Shown here: in pieces, positions 35,074-47,839 of the stretch
How the letters are laid out: every line of letters begins with the position of its first letter
Numbering within the stretch: the stretch's first letter is position 1
Assembly (NCBI GenBank): GCA_036971615.1
Contig: JAYKKR010000047.1
Span: 166,301-230,300 of the forward strand
Length of the DNA stretch: 64,000 nucleotides
Reading direction: 5' to 3'
Source: Amyloporia xantha
Taxonomy: Eukaryota > Basidiomycota > Agaricomycetes > Polyporales > Adustoporiaceae
Position numbers and translations under genes: made by a program
The notes under the pieces: generated by a model
What the model was told of the DNA's origin: nothing
What the model saw: only the letters and a program-made list of their open reading frames with translations
Database searches by the model: none

Positions 35074-36085
35074 TTAATCCCAGCCTGACGACGCAGCTCC
35101 CGCATCCGCACCCCAGCCCGACGCCCCTGTTGGCTCTGCTGCCCAGTCGGTCGGGCCCGTCGTCGTCGGCTCCGCTGACCAGTCGAGAGCGCCTGCAAAA
35201 AAGGGTCAATATTCCAAGACAAACGCGCAAACACAAGGTACGCACCACCATCGCCAGCCACCAATCCCGGGTTGATACCGCCAGCAGCAGGTGCAGCGGT
35301 AGCGTCCCACTCGTTGATGGGAGCCTCGGCCGCGTCGCCCGCAGCCGCTGCAGCCTTGGCCTGTGCCTCCTCCTGCTGCTGCTTCTCGACCTCTTCGGGG
35401 TCACGGTAGAAGAACATGTCGACCATGACGTTCCAGCCGTCCGTCGTGCGGGGGATCGTACCACGGAGACGGAGGACCTCGCGCGCGAGGAGCCACCACA
35501 TGAGGCCGATCGAATGGCGGGACTTGTTGTTCGTCGGGATAGCGACGTCGACGAACTTGAGGGGTGCATCGGTGTCGCAGAAGGCGATGACGGGGATGTT
35601 GACGTAGGACGCCTCCCGAATCGCCTGGTGGTCCACGCGCGGGTCGGTGACGACGATTAGGCGGGGCTCCTTGAACGAGCGAGTGATGTAGTTGGTGAAG
35701 CTACCGGGAGTGAAGCGGCCGGCGATGGCCTGCGCGCCGGTGTTGGCAGCGTACTTGAGGACGGCGCGGTGGCCGTAGGGACGAGCAGAGATGACACAGA
35801 CGTCGTTCGGGTTCTCGATAGCGGCGATGATACGTGCGGCGAAGACGAGCTTTTCCCAGGTCTTGCCAATGTTGATTATGTGGATACCTACGAGGAAGGG
35901 CGTTTTTCGTATGCGCAATTCATTGGGCCCACTGAGAGGAAGGACTGACCGTCAACTCTCCGCTTCCAGACATAGGGAAGCATCTGCTTGTCGCAGTTCT
36001 TGCTGCCGACATGCGCCTGGGCAGCGAGGAGGAGCTGGATCTCCTCGTCGGTTGCGCTGAGGACGGAGGGGAGTTTTGAGGACAT
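35074..36085 (-). CDS. RPS0: 40S ribosomal protein uS2 (S0/SA)
   Basis: Exons 36085-35950, 35887-35246 and 35192-35074 give 298 residues. The protein belongs to the head-body junction of the small ribosomal subunit and is needed for 20S pre-rRNA maturation. The uS2 core is intact: [86 protein letters not shown]. The tail is the usual eukaryotic acidic-Trp type, ending with several tryptophans ([21 protein letters not shown]). The leader probably has an intron ending about 12 bp upstream of the ATG (TGCTTAG), common in ribosomal protein genes. Start is the ATG giving SSKLPSVL. Confidence 0.95.
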
Positions 36086-36453
36086 GGTGGTGGACCTAAG
36101 CAAAAGGGCGGGAGAGACGCATCAACATCCGGATGCGGGGAGAGCCATCCACCGCCTGGCTGCGCCGTTTTGCGCCATTCTTTCGCAGAGACGGCTGGAA
36201 AGGCAGCGAGATACGCACCGCTGTGGGTTGTTTTGAGGCGTCGACGCGGGCGACGAGGGCAGACCTTTGGGCGACGATTCGGGCGAGCTGGGCGTTGACC
36301 TCGTCCTCCTGCCATTCTCACTTCGCTATTTGCCGCAGCTCTCCCACGCCACTGGCTAGTAGCTGCTGTCGCTAACTCTAACATATCATTTGAATGACCA
36401 CCATATACGCTCACTCAGACATTTCACAGTAGCTGGACAACCGACTATTCTGT
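36086..36453. other. RPS0 promoter and leader region
   Basis: 368 bp between RPS0 and the downstream methyltransferase stop, both minus strand. It contains an open minus-strand frame without a start (QLARIVAQRSALVARV) that I read as leader or chance. Confidence 0.4.
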
Positions 36454-37803
36454 CTAAGATCTCTCATTCGAAGGCTTTCTAACCTGCATGGTTAGCGCTG
36501 CAATCTCCGCTGGACCAGTCTTACAACATCCACCCACAATCAGCCCATGCCAAACCCCTCGCTCCGTCGCTCGTTGCACATTCTCGAGAACAATCTTCGC
36601 CCAACCTTCTCCTGTCTCCTGCGATGCAGCTGATGACCACGTCTGGCTTGTAACATCGTACACGTCCCCTCTATTCGGATAGACGACCAACCACGGTGCC
36701 CTGACATGTCTTCTCTTGACAACATTTCCAACTGTGCTCGTCATTTCCTCCAGTATCGCACCGAGGAATCTTGGATCCGTACAGTTAACGCCCAGTGCCC
36801 ACGGCGTCGCAACGGGCACCGTCTCTGTGCCCTCTTCACCTAGTGCTGCGTTCACGACCTCACATGCCTCCACCCTGTCGCCTCCTGGACTCTGCTCTTG
36901 CGGGAACTTGCCTCCTGGATAGACCGCACTGATCCACCAGGGCTTCTCATCGCCCACGCCCATCTCCTTCTGCAAGATGCCCACGGCCTTCCTGATAGCT
37001 CTCACCTCCCTGATCAGCGGCACCGTCTCGAACGCCACCACATCGACCAACTCCCACGTCTCCCTGTCCTGTGCAAAGATACGCAGTCTCTCGAGGTGAA
37101 ACGCCGTCAGCGCTTCAAGCGCCTCAGCTTCTCGCTGCCGTCCTTCGTCCGAGTCTGGGAACGCGTTGTAGTTTGCTTCATCGGGTGAGAATCCTTTAGG
37201 CCCGTACGGCGGTGGGTAGAACCCGTCGAATTCCTGCGCTGGGGAAAGCGTCGCGCCGAATGGGCCCAATGACAGTGCGATCTTGATGTCTCTTCTCTGA
37301 GCTCTGTCATCGAGAGTAACATCTTCCGCGCCATCGCGTTCGCTCAGGTAGCGTCTCTTCGCTTCTGCGGCCAGCCTCACCGCCTTGCGCATGATTCTCA
37401 TAGCATCCTCCCTTGTAAATCCCCCACGCGCGAAAGTCGTGAATGCGCATTGGTACCTACGCAGTCAGTTCATTCATCAGTCAAACGACTATGTTTCGTG
37501 TTGAACGGTGAATGTCGAACGCTTACGTCGCTGTAAGTATGACGTCTGCACCAGCGCGCAGGAACGCGAGGTGCGCGGCGATGATGGTCTCCGGGTCGTC
37601 GTCGATCGGCTTTGCAGACCACAGTGAGGTGGAGATGTCCTTGTGAAATATGTCCTCGAGCGTCGTTCCCTGTACGTGAACGTTGCAATGTGGTGACCAT
37701 GATTAGGGTTTATGATTGTTGTGTAAGTGGACCTCACCAGTCCTCCGTCGAGAACAAGAATTGGAAGCGTCTCGCGGAATATAGAATCTGTTACAGCCGA
37801 CAT
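36454..37803 (-). CDS. Homocysteine S-methyltransferase
   Basis: Exons 37803-37738, 37669-37527 and 37456-36454 give 403 residues. The enzyme moves a methyl group from S-methylmethionine or S-adenosylmethionine to homocysteine, making methionine (Mht1/Sam4 type). Evidence: LPILVLDGGLGTTLED at the N terminus, LRAGADVILTATYQC, SLGPFGATLSPAQEF, and the zinc ligands in GVNC and GGCCKTGPAEI near the C terminus. It is longer than yeast Mht1 (about 325), the extra length being charged inserts between barrel strands. Start is the first ATG of the open exon. It is tandem to RPS0 and the permease on the same strand; nothing suggests shared transcription. Confidence 0.92.
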
Positions 37804-38251
37804 CTTCGCGCTATGTGTATGAGGGTGAGGGCTTTGAGGACAGAACACAATAAATCAGTGCTGCCAATGTAGCAGAGGGTACGCGTACGCCGCGCGACCC
37901 TTGCTCCGGGGTGCGTGTAGCGTCTGGTATTGTACATGGCACATGCTAGACTCCTATTCATTGAGTTGTCTATGTAAGGTAACTCTCTTCGATAATCGAC
38001 ACCCACTGTACGTTAATGCCAACTACATGACTGCTGCTGGAGATAAGATATGCAAGACTTGGTCACCGCTCAGACCGACAGCATTCCAATCCGTATTCAA
38101 TTGTATAACTAGCAACAAAGACTCTAGCGTACACACATCTACCAAATCTAGCAAGCTCACATCTACATCGATCATAACATCGCAATGTCAGCACTCCCTC
38201 ATTGATATGCATGAGGCAAGGTGAGACTTACCACTGCAGTCCATACACGCT
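37804..38251. other. Intergenic region
   Basis: 448 bp between the permease stop and the methyltransferase start, both on the minus strand. It should hold the permease 3' UTR and the methyltransferase promoter. No other feature is seen. Confidence 0.45.
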
Positions 38252-40812
38252 CTACCCAATTGCGTGGAGGGGCTCATCGTATCTGCATGAAGAAAACCAA
38301 GACTTCAGTACTCTACACACCCAAAGGAGCACGGCAAATGAAATACGCACGAAGCAGCAAGCACCTCCTCCATCCCTGTCTTGAAGTCCATATCCTCTGG
38401 CTTAACCAGGGAGATGCGCGACCAGAGACGCCGTCCGACGTAAAGCACGGGCAGAATCATCATCGGCAGGTAATTCGTCACGAACGTCGCCGTGTCCCAG
38501 CTATCTTTGAGGAAGACGTTCCATCCGCTGAACTGTGTAGCGCAAACGCGAGCACGTCAGGCGTGTGTTCGCGTGCACGGGACGGGCGCGCGGAGTGGGA
38601 GACGTACGAGGCAAACGGTGAAACACAGGATGGTCGCATACCACGCCGCGAACGGCTGGAGGCGCGACATGTAAGGGAGCGACTTGCGGTCGATTCCCTG
38701 TGCCTTGAGACCCTTCCTGAAGCGGAGGTAGGTCACCGAGATCGCGAACCAGCTGGAAAGCCCCGAGATGGCAGTCCTGCGGGACAAAGGTCAATCTATC
38801 AAGCTAGGATGGTGATTTACGTCGAATCCCATACATGTTCGCGAGCCTACGTGGCGTTTGGGCAGTGAGCAAGTGGCGCAGTGCGAAGAGTCAGCAGGAC
38901 GCACCATCCGAAGACTTTGCCACTACCACTGCCGACATCCATGTACGCAAGGCAGCCTAGTGCGGCGTTGAGAAGGAAGGCGACCCAAGGCACGCCATGC
39001 TTGTTCACCTTTCTGAATATCTTCGGTGCGTTGCCTTGGATTGCCAGACTGTCTAAAGGAGATGGAGAGAACGTCAGTGGCAGCGTGCAATGGATGCGGC
39101 GGGCCAGGGTACTTACAAAGCGCACGAGAGCTGCAATACAGGTCACTGTTACCGGCGGACCATGCCGAAGTCAGCAGACAAGCATTGATGAGCTGCGTAT
39201 TCATGTCTGGTCAGACCTGTTCTATGCGTTCTGGACCGCGCAGCGACTCACAGACGGAAGGCCCTTGATCCCTGCAGTCTCAATGGCAATGACGAACGGC
39301 GAGGCTGCAGCAGTGCCGCTGGAGAGGCCGAGGTACTTGTTATCGTACGGGACGAGGAGCCCGATGATGGTGACACCGCCAATGTAGAACAGGAGGATGC
39401 GGAAGTACACTCTGCGGATCGCGCGCGGGATGTTTCGGCGCGGATTCTTCGCCTCCGCACCTGCAATCTGGGGCACGCGACGGCGGCCTATCAGCACCAT
39501 GCTCAAAGAATATGATCGGATTCCACGGCCAGACGCACCGCGACAATTTCCGTCCCCACGAAGGCGAACGCCGCCTGGGTCATCACCGCCCACCACGCGA
39601 GGAAGCGGCCCTTCGCGCCAGGGATACCCTGGAACTGGTTGAACGGCCCCGGGTGCTTCCAGTAGCGGAACCCGATGCGGTCGTGGTTCGGCCCACCGCC
39701 GAGGTCGAGTACGATCCCGAGGATGATGAGACCCGTGATGGTGATGATTTTGATGGAGGCGAAGATGAATTCGGCCTCGCCATAGATGCCTGAGGCGCCG
39801 CAGCAGAATGGAGGTTAGCGCTGATCTGCAGGCCCGGGGTTTAGGCGACGTACCGGGTCCGAACATGTTCAGCAGGTAGACGACGACGAGACACATGGTG
39901 ATCCACACCCCGACGTTGACAGACTGGTTCCTGCAGAGAGCCCGAGGAATGAGTACATTGTTTCTGGGCCTGCTGATGGGTCCACCACGTACCAGTAACT
40001 GATGAGAACAGCCGCGGCGCTAAGTTCGGCGGGCAGGATAATCGTCCAATTGTACCCTGTAAGCACAGCGGTTAGAAGCTGGGTGGCACTCACGACGGGA
40101 CACACTAACAATACACCCATCCTAGCGCGAACGACCATGCTGGGTCCACGAAGCGCTCCGCAAAGGTGATGTGTCCTCCAGGTATCGGCAGAAATGAAGC
40201 CATTTCGCCGAGGGAAATCTGGGCTCAAGTCAATCACAGACTCTCATTGTCGCGATCGAATGCGACGCACCATTGTACAGTAGCATAGCGAACCGATGGT
40301 CATGTATCCTAGGAGAAGGCCGACTGGGCCACCATTCTGCAGAGAGGTCGCTGTGCCCAGGAACAAGCCGGTACCGATGACACCTGAATCGAAAGGGTTA
40401 CAATTTTAACCGCTAGGCGGATGCTCTATGAATACATACCACCGATACTACAAGGCAAGACATGGGGCGTCAGCAAAGTGGGTAATGTGTATGATATCGG
40501 GGACCAATCCTTCATGTCACACGCTCAAATATTGTCTGAACATGATGTGCATTTCCCACCCTCGTCCGACGACCATGCGTTCCGCCTCGAGGACGTACAG
40601 CACCACTTTATCCGAGGAAAATATGGACGAGCGCAGACAGGATATGGTGCCCCAGTGAATATAAGTGCAGCTCACCTGATCATGGCAATATGCCTGTTCT
40701 TCATCTGCCGCTGCAGCTGCCCCGGCTGCGACACAGAGACATTCGCCTCCGAGTCGGAATAGTCCACCGCCTTGACATCTGTGTCGACGTATTTCTCCTT
40801 GCTCTCTGCCAT
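38252..40812 (-). CDS. Amino-acid permease (yeast YAT/AAP family)
   Basis: Fourteen exons join to 530 codons: 40812-40676, 40447-40440, 40383-40271, 40218-40110, 40056-39993, 39930-39854, 39789-39539, 39467-39252, 39192-39117, 39052-38905, 38846-38835, 38776-38608, 38532-38351 and 38282-38252. A plasma-membrane proton symporter with twelve predicted helices. Motifs: hydrophilic N terminus, [100 protein letters not shown]. Exon 2 (8 nt) and exon 11 (12 nt) are micro-exons required for frame and motif continuity. At the C terminus the frame ends as YDEPLHAIG, while a +1 frame reads [11 protein letters not shown], the ending usual in the family. One C is missing in a CCCC run near 38270, so the natural end may be longer. 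Confidence 0.92.
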
Positions 40813-43800
40813 GGTGAAGTGGTGTCGAGAGTGAGCGAGTGCAGTGGCACCGGAGCCGTCTACGGAGGGGGTATATATGGGGCGGCAGTAGGACGATAAG
40901 GTATGCCTCTTGGCACAGTGATCATATAACACAGATCGGATGGAGATCTCGGCAAAAACTTTTTGACAATCTGCAGAAGGTACGGGCGAGGATTCTCGCC
41001 ACGGAACGGTGGCGCGTGCCTGACGTTTGCGATCATGACAACAAGCAGAGGGAGCAGACTGCCAACTCCTAATCCTTCTCAAGCTTGACAGAATCAGTAA
41101 TCTTAGACTGTTAGACACTTGGCTGATCCTCGGGGCAACCAAGTCACCAAATAAAAGGACAATCTCCTCACGGACCAAATGACTCCGTGCAGAAAATTTC
41201 TGGGATGTCGCAGGCACTCATGGGCGGCGCAGACCGAGCTTACCAAATTTGGATTGGCCGCTCCGGGAATCAGGCCGATCAATATTTCAATCGGCACGGA
41301 AAGATCGAACCAATAATCTCGTCGCTGGCCATTTCCTTCTGCATCCTCTCCTTCGCACTCTCATATGTGCATTTACTACTCGGTCTTCCGCTGCTTTCAT
41401 CTCAGGCCTCGCTCTGCTGACCTCACATGTGTTTGGCAACGGTCCTGGCGTAAATCTTGTTCTGGAGATCCATCTCGTCGAGTCTCGTGTATCATTCTGG
41501 GTTCCAACTATGATTCAGGCTATCTGACACGACCAAATATATACAGTCGACGGCATGCTCCTCAATCGCAAGACAGCAAGAACGATAGTGGCCCTTCGGT
41601 GGAACTTTTGTGCCTATGCTCACCGTGTGTTTATCGTCATTCGCGACGCATTGTGATACGCTTCTTCATTAAACCCGCCTCCTCTCGATCGTTCGGGGTG
41701 TTGGCGGATGATAAGTATCCAGCAGCGTATTGGATCGGCGAGGCGCAGTGGATCACTGCGGATGCCCACTCTCCGTCTCGTCATGGCTACCGCTCAGGCT
41801 GCTGCCTGTACAATCATTCGCAAACGTCGTGTGACTGCGCTCATCTGGTCGTCTGCATACTATCTACAAGTATATGTCGCTATCAACCGAGACATTTCTG
41901 TTCTGTCTATTCCGTCCCTACGTTCCTACTAGATTATGGTATGTCTCATGAATACGCTGAATTCCGCTGTCCTCTTTGGAACCACACCGGATTAGCATTG
42001 CAGCGTACAAACAAGTGGCACCTGTCAGGGGCTGGACCGCTAGGGTATTTTCAGATAGGCGCGCATCAAACTCCAGTGCCAATAAATGCTCCGGGCTAAC
42101 TTCACCTGCAAGTCGACCTGCCAAGGCTGCTAGGGCATCGGGAGCCGCCAACGGACAATGGACAGTAGACAACGGGCGGGCAGCAGACTGCCCTTAATTT
42201 GGGCTGTGGCTGAATCAAAACGCCTAGCATGAGCGCGTATGTGCTTTACGTCTCAAGTAGGCTCGTCTGGGCCTTCTCCTTCGTCCGCGCGCTTGCGGTT
42301 CGCCGTTGGGACGTCGCTCATGCTGGAGTCCAAGAGCACACCTAGCGTTCTATATCGTGATCGCGTGTACGATTATGTCCGCCACAGCCTCGAGGCTCCG
42401 GTGCGCCGTCAGCATTCACACGTCCGCAGGATGCCTCCACGGGCACCCGTCCATTCCTGTGCCACCTCTCCCTCTCCTCGATAACAACTCTCACTTTTTT
42501 CAAATTGATATCCCCGAGTTCGCTCAGGTTCGCTCGCAGAGCAGCGGCTATCGAGTGTGCAGCCTACAGGCCTTATCTGGGGCTAAAGGCGGCGTTCCGC
42601 GATGGATAGCCTACCTATATATATGAAGGTCGAAACGCGAGGCGGACGGCGGCCTGGCTGCACGGTTTTGCAGCGTTGGAGGACGATCCTTCCCCTTCTC
42701 CCCTGACCGTCAGAGTATCTCCGTCAGAGCACGTTGATAGCCCTTGCTCCTCCTTTCACTTTCGGGGGGCCGTAGCCGTGTAGGGCTTCCGAACACAATC
42801 TCGAGCTCTGAAGCTGCCGGCGAATGGTAATATGTGAGTCTGACTGATACATAGGCTGTCAGCAAACGAGTTGACGTCATTTCAAATGCTTGTCAGGATC
42901 GTTTACCGCAATGTCAGACGCGTCGGTCGGCCAACCGTGCATGACTGGATGATTCGCTGGAAAATGCCGCAGTCCAAGTGTTCTTCGTGTGTCTCAGTCA
43001 GTAACGTTGGAACGAGTCTATGCTCTACCAATCACATTCAGGCCTTCCTGAGAAGCGTAATGCCTATATACGAGATTGCGACCGTCCGAGGAAGAACGTC
43101 TTCCGCACATGGTGAGTCTAGTTCCTATTCAGTGTACCATAGCCTCCGGACGAGCGGCTGCCCGCACTTAGTGGGCAGGCTGATATGCCAATGTTACATG
43201 GGGATCACGTGATGGTAGCTCCTTGCCCTGGGCGTACACAGTGCTTCCTGGGAGCCTTTAGAACTTGTACTCGGACTTTATTTGTGAGGCTTCGCGGTAA
43301 GCCTTTGGCAGCCTGCTGCTAGGTTTTACAGAGCTCGCATGCTCCGTTAAGGAAACCAGACAGAAGTCTAGCCCGAGTTCTCCCGCACGGATGACCATCC
43401 GGCAATATGAATGCAGAAGTGCTCGGTCTGTTGAGTTACAGGGTGCGTTAATTCATGGACTCTGATGGATGAGTGATGCGGCTCTTCCAGCCAAGTTGGC
43501 CGTGCAAGTTGCTTTGTCTCTGCAGACTATGGCTTGATTCTTCCTTCCGACTGCTGAGTATCAGATACCGCTGGTTTCGGCATGCTCACCATGTATATGA
43601 TGTCAGAGTCGCATGCTGAGTTGGCCTTCACCTGCACGGTGATGACTCTGAAGAGAAACATCGACTCGGTCTCATGCTGCTTGCAGTCGCCGTCGGGAGA
43701 ATGTCGGCGAATTTGTCATGAAGACGACCTTCACGGTGAGTCCATCAAGGCTGCTCGTTCGGCCCGCGAGTAGGCAGAGAAGGTAAACGAGTGATGAGAA

Positions 43801-44220
43801 CGAGCGTGCGACTGGGATTCCAATCAGCTTGTGGTGTCTGGCCCGGCGGGTGCAAGACAAGGGGCTCCATAGTCATCTGATCACTGCGATGTATCGGAGA
43901 CCGGTCAGCTCGTCTTCAATATGGGCAGCACTTCCTCTACCTTTCATTCCGAGTCAAGAGGTAGCATAACACTACTACATGTTGTAATCCCACATTTTTG
44001 TGATTGCAAGGTGAGGTTCTTCGCCCTCGAGGCTTCTTCGCAGCTAATTTCGTGGTCGAGCAGGATCTTCCGTCGCTCGCGCTGCGTCTTGTGTGAATTC
44101 ATTTTGCCTGAATTCTTCCGATCATTCACCCTCGGAATTAGCGGCTCTTTTACATCGAGGTTGGTCATGGGTCAGCGAAGATTCCACCTCGTTGGTTCGC
44201 GTAATGGTCCCCAATTCTGC
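40813..44220. other. Long gene-poor interval
   Basis: 3.4 kb between the divergent permease and beta-mannosidase genes. The longest open frame (41365-42099, +) has a composition rich in Ser, Cys and Arg and no family signal, so I do not call it. GC content changes along the stretch. No repeat or RNA gene was recognised. Confidence 0.4.
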
Positions 44221-44227
44221 TATAAAA
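44221..44227 (+). promoter_or_regulatory. TATA box of the beta-mannosidase gene
   Basis: TATAAAA starts 48 bp upstream of the start codon at 44269, a typical distance for an inducible secreted enzyme with a short leader. Confidence 0.6.
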
Positions 44228-44268
44228 CGGCGGCTGTGTTCCGTATACCGCAGGTGCTCCAGGTCACT

Positions 44269-47200
44269 ATGCGGTCTCTCAGAGCGTTTGCGGCTGCATG
44301 TCTGCCTGCGCTCGCGCTCGCAGACGTCTTCAGCCTTACTGATCTCCAGTGGACCTTGAAGAACGGAAATGGGTCAATCGTTGTTCCCGGCTCAGTGCCA
44401 TCCCAAGCACATCTTGACCTCTTAGCGGCTGGAGTCATTGAGGAGCCATTATTGGGCATAAATGGTGCGCTTGAAGGACTTTAGAATCATATTTGAATGC
44501 TGATGGCGACACACTGCAGAGTATCTTCAGCGATGGATCGTCAACGACAGTTGGACCTATACGGCGGACCTGTCACTCTTCACTCAGAGCGTCACTCAGA
44601 GTCCCCTCACTCGTACACTTTTGGTATTTTACGGATTGGACACGATCGCGAACATTGTATGTATCATCTCTGTCATTCTGCAAGAAGTTGTGTCGAAACC
44701 TGTGTCTACAGACTGTAGCTGGTCATCCCGTTGCTTGGGTCGACAACCAGTTTCGTCAGTACGTATACGATGTCACGGACTTGATCGCATCGCCTTCGGA
44801 AACCGACAACAACATTACCGTCGCCTTCGAATCAGCATATTTCTACGGACTCAATGTGACGTCATTACCAGATACTGAGGTCCCCCTGACGCCTGATGTG
44901 AGCTTACTGATACGCTCTAGCACCATCTTATCAACTGACAACTCGCCAGTTCGAATATTCTGGTTTCCGGCAATACCTCCGCAAAACTCAATCCGACTTT
45001 GGGTGGGATTGGGTGAGATTTCCATCGATCCGCGTATTGCCCCTGTCTGTACTGAAGTAACTCCAGGGCCCAGCATTCGTTCCTGCTGGAATTTTCAGAC
45101 CTGCTTATCTCGTTACGTTATCTGAGGTTCCCTCGTTTGAGACATCCAGCAGTACCCCTGCCGAGTACCCCCTCCTTGCATCTTCTGGAGGAGGTATCTT
45201 TATCGACCAATACTCGGTGGAAATCTCGAAGGTGGGCCAGACGGCGCTCGTGGCGCCGGTTCAGACAGCAGATTGGCTTGTGAACGTAACTCTTGGCGTG
45301 CGCTCTGTTCTCCCCAGTTTCAGTCCGTCTATCACTATTGAAATCCCCGAGCTTGGGATCTCGTCCGGGCCTCTGACAGTCAGCACTATCCCCGCGTCAA
45401 CTGCCGAGCCCACCTTCATCAGCGCGACTATCACTATTCCGGATGGCATCCCGGAGAGATGGTACCCTCGCGACCTTGGCACGCCGACATTGTACAACTT
45501 CACGATCACCTTTGCTCTCGGCGACTTCTTCGGTGTGGAAGTCGACAGTGCGAGCTTCACTACGCGCAGCGGCTTCCGGACCATCGAGCTCATGCAGACT
45601 GCGTATTCGCAAGAGGAGATCGATTCGCGAGGAATCACCCCCGGAGATCAGTGGCACTTCGTGATCAACGGACAAACGTTCTACACGAAGGGGACAAACA
45701 TCATCCCCTTCGACCCCTTCTACCCGCGCATTACGTCCGAGAAAGTGCGCTGGGTGCTCGAGAGCGCTGTGTTGAGTGGGCAGAACATGGTCTGCTCAAT
45801 TCACTTTTTTCTGTTGCTGAAGCTCACTCGTCATCCTCATTCTATCGTAATCCGATGATAGCTGCGGGTTTGGGGCGGCGGTATTTATCAGCCCTCAGAT
45901 GCCCTCACCGGCGTCTATGACTTTTACTCGGCTTGTGATGAGCTCGGTATCCTTGCGTGGTCGGAGATGATCTTCTCAGATGCGACGTATCCATTGAACA
46001 ACTTCCTCTTGGTCTCGATCGACCCTGAGGTGCGCCAGAACGTGCGAAGGATCAACAAGCATCCCAGCAACGTGCAATGGGCGGGTGGAAACGAGATCGA
46101 GAATATCGTAATTGGCATCAATGATACCTATGCGAACGGCACGCACTATCTTGATGAGGTGCGCTCATATCCAAAATTCTGTCTTGAATATGAGATGCTA
46201 ATTTCTGGCCTTCGAAGTACGTGTATATGTTCCAGGACTTTCTGCACGACATCACGTACGAGGAGCAGTACTCAGTACGTATTGACACTATTGTTGGTAA
46301 TAGTAGCAGTAGCTGACGGCGTATGATATCAGGTGCCGTACACCGACTGTTCGACCACAAACGGTGTTCTTAGTCTGGATCCATATGTACTTCGGTTTGA
46401 AAATAAGACTCCCGGCTATATCTACGGCAATACTGGTATGTTTTGTCACCACCCGGACTCCTCTCAGCCTCTCTGACAAAGCCGGTGATTTGGCAGAGCG
46501 ATACAATTATGATGCTTCGCAAGCGTTCAACTACAGCACCTATCCTGTGTCCAGGTCAGTCCGGCAGTATTCATCTAACACATCATAATTCTAATGCCAT
46601 CTGATCAGATTTGTGAATGAATTTGGGTAAGTACGATTGCACTTTGAGTGCAATACATGCTCAAAAACTCAATTTTTTCAGCTTCCACTCGATGCCTTCG
46701 TTCTACAGCTGGGAAGAAGTTCTTGAATCGCCCGAGGATTTCTCGTTTAACTCGACTGTTGTCATGTCGCGTGACCACCACCCTCCCGCGGGCAGCTTAG
46801 CATGGCCAAATCCCAATGCGCCTCAAGGCCAAGGACAAATGACGATGGCTGTCGAGCTTTGGCTGCCAACTCCTGGTACTTCCGACTCCAATCAGACCTT
46901 TGCTCAGTGGTGCTATAGCACGCAAGTGTTCCAGTCCATGAACATGATTTCGGAAATTGCATGGTACCGGCGCGGAGCAGGACTGGGCGAGAACAACCTC
47001 GGTGCACTCGTGTGGCAACTGAACGATATCTGGCAAGGAGTCAGCTGGGCTTCCGTCGAGTACTCTGGGCGGTGGAAGGTTCTCAACTACGGCATGGCGA
47101 GAATCTACACCCCCGTCATCGTCTACCCCTTTTGGACCCCCGAGAATCAGACTCTCGACATTATGGTTACGTCGGACCGGCCGTACACTGTCAGCGGTAC

Positions 47201-47839
47201 TGCCCAGCTGACATGGTATGACTGGGCCGGCAATGAATTATATCCCATGACCCACGAATTCACCGTGCCTACGCTGAACAACACGATCCTTATGTCTATG
47301 GAGGGCTTCGACATGATTCTGCCTGAGGGTGCCACCCCCACCAACTCGTGGATGCTCCTGAATGTGACTGCTGAGCTCGAGGATCGCACCGTTACAATGG
47401 AGACATACGTAAGTGAACTGCTGTCATAACAAAGGATTTCATCATGATGCATGAAACGTTTTAGTATACGCCCGTGTCTCTCGCGGATGCCGAGCTTGTC
47501 GATCCAAAGATCAACTTAACCCCCGGAGATAATCTGACATTTACGCTCTCCGCGCAGGGTGGTGTCGCGCCCTATGCGTGGCTAGACCACCCCTCTGGCA
47601 CTGTGGGCTACTTTGTTGACACCACCACTGGAAACCCGTTGAATGGATTCTATCTCGTACCGGGCATCGACCGAACGGGTAAGTACTTGCCCTGTGACAT
47701 CCTGCAGAATGGTGCTCATCACTATCGGCTTTTTCATTTAGTACAATTCCTTATGAACACAGCACTGTCGCAAGTCACTGTTCCTGACCCAACCGACTTC
47801 GTTGTGCGGTCCGTATGGAATAATACGCACCTTGAGTGA
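44269..47839 (+). CDS. Secreted beta-mannosidase, glycoside hydrolase family 2
   Basis: Thirteen exons, 44269-44464, 44520-44656, 44712-44897, 44950-45012, 45067-45789, 45862-46158, 46218-46274, 46333-46435, 46497-46554, 46609-46626, 46682-47408, 47465-47678 and 47742-47839, give 958 residues. It releases mannose from the non-reducing end of manno-oligosaccharides during plant mannan breakdown. Signal peptide MRSLRAFAAACLPALALA, then LTDLQWTLKNGNGSI, KTQSDFGWDWGPAF, GTNIIPFDPFYPR and RVWGGGIYQPSDAL. Acid/base Glu lies in WAGGNEIEN, the nucleophile Glu in FVNEFG. GALVWQLNDIWQGVSWASVE closes the barrel, and beta-sandwich domains follow. Many N-glycosylation sequons fit secretion. The nucleophile is coded by an 18-nt exon. 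Confidence 0.94.

Noticed and set aside
36121..36414. Minus-strand frame reading QLARIVAQRSALVARV
   Set aside because: No start codon in frame and located in the RPS0 leader region.
40421..40762. 113-codon plus-strand frame
   Set aside because: Lies antisense to the permease first exon and first intron; the permease model explains the sequence.
41365..42099. 244-codon open frame on the plus strand
   Set aside because: Composition rich in Ser, Cys, Arg and His, no family motif, no promoter or intron signals; looks like chance in a gene-poor interval.
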